In this document: positions 59,344 through 64,000 of the stretch, one piece after another
Layout of the letters: each line of letters begins with the position of its first letter
How positions within the stretch are numbered: position 1 is the first letter of the stretch
From: Paratractidigestivibacter sp003150175
Lineage (GTDB): Bacteria; Actinomycetota; Coriobacteriia; Coriobacteriales; Atopobiaceae
DNA length: 64,000 bases
Assembly (NCBI RefSeq): GCF_964283195.1
Contig: NZ_CAXYLH010000008.1
Strand: one strand, 5' to 3'
The notes under the pieces: model-generated
What the model was told of the DNA's origin: nothing
Database searches by the model: none
The model's input: the letters and a program-made list of their open reading frames with translations, nothing else
Made by a program: the position numbers and the translations under genes

Positions 59344-59710
59344 ATCCCAGGTAGTAGCGCCGGAAATGTTGGTGTAAGCACTAGGGCGATGGTCGGCGCG
59401 GCCTCCGTCCCTTCAGCTGGAATCTAGCCGCCATCCTACCTGTCCTCCACCTTGTCTGCAAGTTTCAGGCTCGCATCGATTGCCTCCATGCCGGCTCTGC
59501 TCGCCTCAACTTATCTCACCATGGCTCCTCCGCGCCCACGCCGCCCTTTTCGACGCGACCAATACGTGCTTCTTTTGTTTATTGTTGCGTCGCGATATTG
59601 TGGGATTGGTATGAGCGCCGCGGCTGGGAAAGGCTTTCTCGAGTGGCGAAACTTGAAACTCTCTAAGCTTTGAACGGCTGTTATTTAATATAGAAGTATC
59701 GGGGTGTTTG
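59344..59710. other. divergent intergenic region, no gene seen
   Basis: About 370 bp between the divergent aminotransferase operon and licD. The only frame (59452-59673) shows no domain or ribosome site. The right half becomes AT-rich (TTATTTAATATAGAAG near 59679-59694), which may hold the licD promoter, but I cannot assign boxes firmly. Confidence 0.5.
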
Positions 59711-60562
59711 ATGGATAAACAAGAGGCGCTCAGAAAGCTCCAGCATGTTGAGCTCGAGATTCTAAAGACGCTTTCTGAGTTCTGCGAGAATAATCAGATA
59801 ACGTGGTGGCTCGACTCTGGAACTGCGCTGGGGGCTATTCGCCATAAAGGGTTTATTCCCTGGGATGACGATGTCGATGTTGGGATGCCAAGGGATGACT
59901 ACAACCGTTTCTTGCTTCTAGCCGAGGCTGGGCTGCCAGACGGTTATTCTCTGCATACTTCCAGAAACACCGGTGCATTTGCCGGGTTATTTTCCAAGAT
60001 ATACAAGGATGGAACTAGATTTGAAAACGCAGAATCACGGGCTTCTGGAATAATACCGGGCATATTTCTTGATGTTTTCCCGTATGACTTTGTTCCTGAC
60101 GACCCAAAAGAACGCAAAAAGGTCCTTCATAAGACCTTTATGCTGCAGCGCCGCTCGTTTTTGTATCACTCGCAGGTGATTGTGACACCTCACCGTAAAG
60201 GCGTCGTGTCCTTTATCGAACAGGAGGGGTGCAAACTTCTTCATGCTGCCGAGACAATTGTTGTTAGAGACCCGGAGCATTATCAAACGCTGTTTGATGA
60301 GTGCGTAGACCGGCTGCCAAATAAAGGTATGATGTGCCCTTTGACCTGGCGCACTCAACCTCTCTTTGATGCATCGGTACTTTTGCCGACTTGTGCCGTC
60401 GAATTCGAGGGCCACTCTTTCCCGGCTCCAGGAAAGACCGAGGCTTACCTTGAGCAGCTGTATGGCAATTGGAGACAGATCCCTGATCCCGAGGATAGGC
60501 ATACGCATTTACCGCTGCTTCTTGATTTTGGCGATGGCACGGTTTGGCGCCAAGGGGATTAG
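59711..60562 (+). CDS. licD: LicD family phosphotransferase
   Basis: A 283-residue protein of the LicD family. LRKLQHVELEILKTLSEFCENNQITWWLDSGTALGAIRHKGFIPWDDDVDVGMPRDDY contains the family's DSGTxLGxxRHxGFIPWDDDxD core, with its metal-binding acidic residues. LicD proteins transfer a phospho-substituent such as phosphocholine from a CDP donor to a sugar. The CDP-making fusion gene at 54392-55804 in the facing operon is the obvious local donor source, so the group might be something other than choline. No licA/licB/licC-type choline genes are seen. ATG preceded by GGGGTG. Confidence 0.9.
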   Translation: MDKQEALRKLQHVELEILKTLSEFCENNQITWWLDSGTALGAIRHKGFIPWDDDVDVGMPRDDYNRFLLLAEAGLPDGYSLHTSRNTGAFAGLFSKIYKDGTRFENAESRASGIIPGIFLDVFPYDFVPDDPKERKKVLHKTFMLQRRSFLYHSQVIVTPHRKGVVSFIEQEGCKLLHAAETIVVRDPEHYQTLFDECVDRLPNKGMMCPLTWRTQPLFDASVLLPTCAVEFEGHSFPAPGKTEAYLEQLYGNWRQIPDPEDRHTHLPLLLDFGDGTVWRQGD

Positions 60563-60667
60563 CGCTTGGATCTATGCAATTGCATTTTTGAGAATTTCAT
60601 TCGTTTTATTGTGAAGGGAATCCCGTTACTCTTGCGAAGCGAGTCAATTTCGAAAGATGGTGGTTGA

Positions 60668-61789
60668 ATGATTGTCCCGAGCAGATGCGATCGCGAAACT
60701 TGTGGGCTGAACGATTCGAAGAATAAACTAAATTTATTATATTGCAGAAATCTTGTGCTCTTTGCTCTTCTCTTTGGCATTTCTATGTTCTCGTTCATTA
60801 CCACAGCGTATGGACAGACTGGCGCAAACGTCTCTCTTTACCGCATGTACAATCCCTATTCTGGTGAACACTTTTATACAGATTCCACAAGTGAGCGCCA
60901 AGACCTTATGATCGCTGGGTGGAACTACGAGGGAATCGGCTGGAAGTCGCCGGTCTCTTCCTCTTCTCCTGTTTATCGCTTGTACAACCCGTATGTGCCT
61001 GGCGGCGACCATCACTATACAAGGAGCGTCGATGAGTACCGGGAGCTGATGTCATTAGGATGGGTCGGGGAGGGAATCGGCTGGTACTCTGACGACAACG
61101 AGACCGTCGGCGTGTACCGTGAGTACAATCCCAATGCATTTTCTTGCAACCACAACTTCACGACTTCCTCTACCGAGCACAATCAGCTAGTTGCTTATGG
61201 CTGGCATGACGAGAGCCAAAATGAGGCTTATGCCTGGTACGCCGTGGAGGGCGGGGATCCCAATGATATGAATCTTGTCGCCGGCGATTATCAAATAATG
61301 GGATCTTCTCGGACCACGATCGCAAAGATGGTTTCACGTTATAAGGCATCTGGTCATTCGTACCCTGGCTCTTCTCTTGCAACTGGAGGGGCGCCTACTA
61401 TCGAGGACTTTTGTCGCATCCTGTGCGAAGAGTCCGCGGCGGAAGGCGTTCGCGCGGAGGTCGTATTCGCCCAAGCTATGCACGAGACGGGTTGGCTACA
61501 GTTTGGTGGGGATGTTCGCATTGAGCAGTTTAATTATGCGGGCATTGGCGCTACCGGAAACGGTGCCCACGGAAACTCTTTCAAGGATGTCCGCGAGGGC
61601 CTTCGTGCTCAGGTCCAACACCTTAAAGCTTATGCGAGCACGGCTCCGCTCAATAACGCTTGCGTGGACCCTCGTTTTGCCTATGTGAACCGTGGGTGCG
61701 CGCCAACCGTGGAAAAATTGGCGGGAAAGTGGGCGGTGGATTCCTCTTATGGAAAGAGCCTGTGCCAAATAATCGTCACGGTGCTCTAA
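60668..61789 (+). CDS. secreted glucosaminidase with DUF5648 module
   Basis: A 373-residue exported protein. The N-terminus is long for a signal peptide: hydrophobic core at about 25-45 (LVLFALLFGISMFSFITTAYG). DUF5648 repeats cover about 57-195 (LYRMYNPYSGEHFYT, VYRLYNPYVPGGDHHYT, VYREYNPNAFSCNHNFT). Residues 205-373 are a glucosaminidase domain of the FlgJ/LytG type (EVVFAQAMHETGWLQFGGDVRIEQFNYAGIGA), with the catalytic Glu in MHETG. It should cut the glycan strand of peptidoglycan. The third repeat has HNFT instead of HNYT. Confidence 0.87.
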   Translation: MIVPSRCDRETCGLNDSKNKLNLLYCRNLVLFALLFGISMFSFITTAYGQTGANVSLYRMYNPYSGEHFYTDSTSERQDLMIAGWNYEGIGWKSPVSSSSPVYRLYNPYVPGGDHHYTRSVDEYRELMSLGWVGEGIGWYSDDNETVGVYREYNPNAFSCNHNFTTSSTEHNQLVAYGWHDESQNEAYAWYAVEGGDPNDMNLVAGDYQIMGSSRTTIAKMVSRYKASGHSYPGSSLATGGAPTIEDFCRILCEESAAEGVRAEVVFAQAMHETGWLQFGGDVRIEQFNYAGIGATGNGAHGNSFKDVREGLRAQVQHLKAYASTAPLNNACVDPRFAYVNRGCAPTVEKLAGKWAVDSSYGKSLCQIIVTVL

Positions 61790-61908
61790 CGCTCAGCCGA
61801 TCGTCATACTTTTAGTCGCTCGCTTTGGCTTGCTGTTGTGACATAAATGGTTCTGGCTAAAGCGGTCGCATGCATAAATTACTTTGTGAAACTATTTGGA
61901 GGTACTTC

Positions 61909-62433
61909 TTGAGCGATTCGGATATCTCGCTGGCGATACACATCGAGGACATCTCTCTTTTGGAGTTGCTCTTTCAATCGAACTCTCCTGTTTCTGACGA
62001 TGCCAAGATTGCGATGTCCTTGGAAAACCCTCAGTCCGATTTCGATGTCGATCGGAAACTAGGGAAGCAGCTACTCCGTTCTTTGGTTTGCGTTCGCTTT
62101 GAACTTGGATCTGCTGATGGAGGGCAAGAAGAACCTCCCGCTGTTGTTTTTGCTGCCACACTTGGACTGATCGCCAGCGTTCCTTTGATGGGTGATGAGG
62201 TCATCACTGCACGCCATATGGCCGGTCAAGACGATGCCAGAAGCCGCCGCAACAACAAAATGGCCCATGCTCTTCGTCTTGAAGCCATCAAGGCCGCCCA
62301 TGGTTTTGCGTCTGCGAAACTGGTTGAGCTCTCGTGTGTCTCTGGTGCGCCGAAATTGATTTTGCCGTCCATCGACGCCGATGCGCTCCTGCGCGATATC
62401 GAGCAGCAAGAGATAGATAATACGAGCGAATAA
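61909..62433 (+). CDS. hypothetical protein
   Basis: A 174-residue protein I cannot assign. It has no signal peptide or membrane segment; the C-terminal half is helical (RRNNKMAHALRLEAIKAAHGFASAKLVEL). The TTG at 61909 sits 6 bp after GGAGG, a better start than the ATG at 61870. It lies after the glucosaminidase and before the amidohydrolase in the same direction. Confidence 0.55.
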   Translation: MSDSDISLAIHIEDISLLELLFQSNSPVSDDAKIAMSLENPQSDFDVDRKLGKQLLRSLVCVRFELGSADGGQEEPPAVVFAATLGLIASVPLMGDEVITARHMAGQDDARSRRNNKMAHALRLEAIKAAHGFASAKLVELSCVSGAPKLILPSIDADALLRDIEQQEIDNTSE

Positions 62434-62549
62434 CGGCAATACTTGTCTCCGTTCCTTTGCTTGCCCCGTTGTTCTCAAAGCAGTTGCTAGCTCAATTGAC
62501 AGGGACCTCGGTTAACCAGTCGAGAGCTCAAGGTTGGGGGAGTACGAAC

Positions 62550-63797
62550 ATGATCAGCCCGGAGGATAGAGAGCCTCATCTGCCCAAAGCTCCTTCTACT
62601 ACCGCTGCTCGAGCGGTCGATGGGCTGTTGCGCGATGCCGAGGCGTCTGCGGAACAGTTCGTCGATTGGCGCCATCAGCTGCATCGGATGCCCGAGCTCG
62701 GACTGAACACCCCGCAGACAACGGAGTTCGTGCGAGCCCGACTGGAACAGATGGGGTATGCGCCGTCAGCTGGGGTGCACGGCGAGGTAACGGCGGTTAT
62801 CGGGGACGCTGCAGGCCCCTGCGTGCTCCTTCGCGCGGATATGGACGGGCTGCCGGTCGCCGAGCGCTCAGGCGAGCCGTGGGCTTCCGTCAACGGCTGC
62901 GCACATGCCTGCGGGCACGATATGCACGCGACGTCATTGCTGGGTGCGGCGCGGCTGCTCAGGGCTCGGTGTGGCGCGATCCGCGAGCTCGGCGGTTGTG
63001 TAAAGCTCCTATTTCAGCCGGGGGAGGAGACGCTTACCGGAGCCGCAGCGGTCGTCGCCGACGGAGTCCTTGAGTCCCCGCACGTGGACGCCGCCTTTGC
63101 ACTGCACGTGAACGGCCGCTGCCCGATGGGGCTTATGCTGTATGGGGAGGAACAATCCGCTGGGGTATGGGGTTTTCGGATCCGCTTGCGCGGGCATGGC
63201 GGGCACGGGTCTATGCCGCATAAGTGCATCGACCCGATTATCGCGGGAGTTCATGTGCACCTTGCTATCGATGAGGCGATGCACCGTGAGTTCGCCGCGG
63301 GGACCGAGGTGGTGCTCTCCATCGGGAAGTTCGAGGCCGGCAGCGCACCGAATGTGATCCCGGACGAGTGCGTGCTCGAGGGCACGGCGCGGGCGTTCGA
63401 CGCGGAGGTCATGGCCAAGGTCAAGACTCGTGTTCGAGAGGTCGTCGGAGGCGTCGCGTCGACTTACCGCGTCTCGGCCGAGGTCGAGGACCTCTCGGAC
63501 GTCCCGCCGCTGGTTGTCGATAGCATGATGACGGATGCGTGCCTCGCGTACGTAGGCGCGGCCGAGCCGGAGATGCGCTTCCGCGGGATCCAGCATACGC
63601 TGGGCGCTGAGGACTTCGCGTTCTTCTCGGAGCGCGTGCCATCCGCGTACTTCACAGTTGGTGCTGCCGCCTGGGACGCCGAGGAGCACTTCTCGATGCA
63701 CGACCCGAGGATCCGGTTCGACGATGGGGCCTTGCCGCTGTGCGCCGCTGCGTATGCGGCGGCTGGTCTCGGCTGGCTCGCTGATAAAGCTCAGTAA
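62550..63797 (+). CDS. M20 family amidohydrolase
   Basis: A 415-residue metallo-hydrolase of the M20D/amidohydrolase group (hippurate, IAA-amino acid or N-acyl-diaminopimelate deacylases). Seen: WRHQLHRMPELGLNTPQT, LLRADMDGLPVAE (metal Asp), CAHACGHDMHATSLL (metal residues), FQPGEETLTGA (catalytic Glu) and LGAEDFAFFSE (Asp/Glu region). It is probably cytoplasmic and releases an amino acid from an N-acyl substrate. ATG chosen after GGGGGAG. Its GC-rich codon use is typical of the core genome, so it may mark the edge of the glycan locus. Confidence 0.88.
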   Translation: MISPEDREPHLPKAPSTTAARAVDGLLRDAEASAEQFVDWRHQLHRMPELGLNTPQTTEFVRARLEQMGYAPSAGVHGEVTAVIGDAAGPCVLLRADMDGLPVAERSGEPWASVNGCAHACGHDMHATSLLGAARLLRARCGAIRELGGCVKLLFQPGEETLTGAAAVVADGVLESPHVDAAFALHVNGRCPMGLMLYGEEQSAGVWGFRIRLRGHGGHGSMPHKCIDPIIAGVHVHLAIDEAMHREFAAGTEVVLSIGKFEAGSAPNVIPDECVLEGTARAFDAEVMAKVKTRVREVVGGVASTYRVSAEVEDLSDVPPLVVDSMMTDACLAYVGAAEPEMRFRGIQHTLGAEDFAFFSERVPSAYFTVGAAAWDAEEHFSMHDPRIRFDDGALPLCAAAYAAAGLGWLADKAQ

Positions 63798-63801
63798 TTC
63801 G

Positions 63802-64000
63802 TTATCGGTTTTTACCGGACGCCGAATCTGAGGACTTCTCCTGATTTAGAACGCAAGAAGCGCTTATGAGGAGCGGTGCCGCGCACACGATGGCAAATAC
63901 ATATCGGGTTGGCTCCCCTCCCATCACAGAGACAGGAGTAATAGCCAAAGGGATTAGCGAAGCAAGCACCGGCATGGCCAAAACCAGTCGTTGGAGTCGA
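63802..64000 (-). CDS. membrane protein, 3' end only
   Basis: The minus strand reads in one open frame from the window edge to TAA at 63802-63804: RLVLAMPVLASLIPLAITPVS, EPTRYVFAIVCAAPLLI, then a polar tail ending KSSDSASGKNR. It contains two predicted helices and resembles the C-terminal end of multi-pass membrane glycosyltransferase-like proteins. The gene extends beyond the window. It converges with the amidohydrolase. Confidence 0.6.
   Translation of the reverse strand, partial: RLQRLVLAMPVLASLIPLAITPVSVMGGEPTRYVFAIVCAAPLLISASCVLNQEKSSDSASGKNR

Noticed and set aside
59452..59673. Small plus-strand open frame before licD
   Set aside because: No ribosome site, no recognisable domain, ends just before the licD leader.
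59708..60562. Phosphocholine (lic) operon
   Set aside because: Only licD is present; no choline kinase, choline transporter or choline-phosphate cytidylyltransferase genes seen, so choline is not assumed.

Overview
This is chromosomal DNA from a high-GC Gram-positive bacterium, most likely a gut coriobacterium close to Collinsella. The basis is the GC-rich codon use of the core sugar genes, the frequent GTG and TTG starts behind strong GGAGG-type ribosome sites, and the many secreted proteins with the YRLYNPY...GEHFYT repeat (DUF5648 type) that I associate with this group. The genus is an inference; no rRNA or other marker gene is present. I saw no tRNA, rRNA, insertion sequence, prophage or CRISPR array.

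Nearly the whole window is one surface-glycopolymer locus interleaved with genes for secreted wall-acting proteins. Region 1-6.3 kb: a 41-bp tandem repeat, GtrA, a DJ-1/PfpI protein, an acyltransferase, a large DUF6541-type membrane protein, and a polyprenyl-type GT2 with its DUF2304 partner. Region 6.3-14.6 kb: five DUF5648 proteins (Cys-rich tail, no enzyme domain, two transglutaminase-like, one NlpC/P60) around rmlA and a frameshifted second acyltransferase. Region 14.9-25 kb: rmlB, an rmlC-rmlD fusion, GT2s, a YfhO-type membrane protein, a WecE-like sugar aminotransferase coupled to an ATP-grasp ligase, and a GtrB-like GT. Region 25-31.8 kb: an ATPgrasp_ST protein, a divergent PLP enzyme, an SMR pair, a Wzx flippase, another sugar aminotransferase and a GT2. 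Region 31.9-36.1 kb: two repeat proteins with YkuD-type C-termini. Region 36.2-52.7 kb: the main glycosyltransferase block, including two paralogous double-GT2 enzymes and a GT2-DUF4422-GT8 protein, plus a second GT2/DUF2304 pair, a second flippase, a DUF2142 protein and a GT4. Region 52.7-61.8 kb: an amidase with DUF5648, a minus-strand operon (class V aminotransferase, pyruvyl transferase, FrhB-like protein, cytidylyltransferase-oxidoreductase fusion), a divergent licD, and a glucosaminidase with DUF5648. The end holds an unknown protein, an M20 amidohydrolase and the 3' end of a membrane protein.

Working model: RmlA and RmlB make dTDP-4-keto-6-deoxyglucose. RmlC-RmlD turns part of it into dTDP-L-rhamnose, and the aminotransferases divert part into dTDP-amino-sugars that ATP-grasp enzymes may acylate. 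GT2, GT4 and GT8 enzymes assemble a rhamnose-containing polymer on a lipid carrier, flippases export it, and acyl, pyruvyl and phospho groups (LicD with a CDP donor) decorate it. At least eight exported proteins carry the same three-repeat DUF5648 module, seven of them with a second domain. I infer, without proof, that this module holds peptidoglycan-active enzymes on the glycopolymer made by this locus. That pairing is the most interesting possibly undescribed system here.
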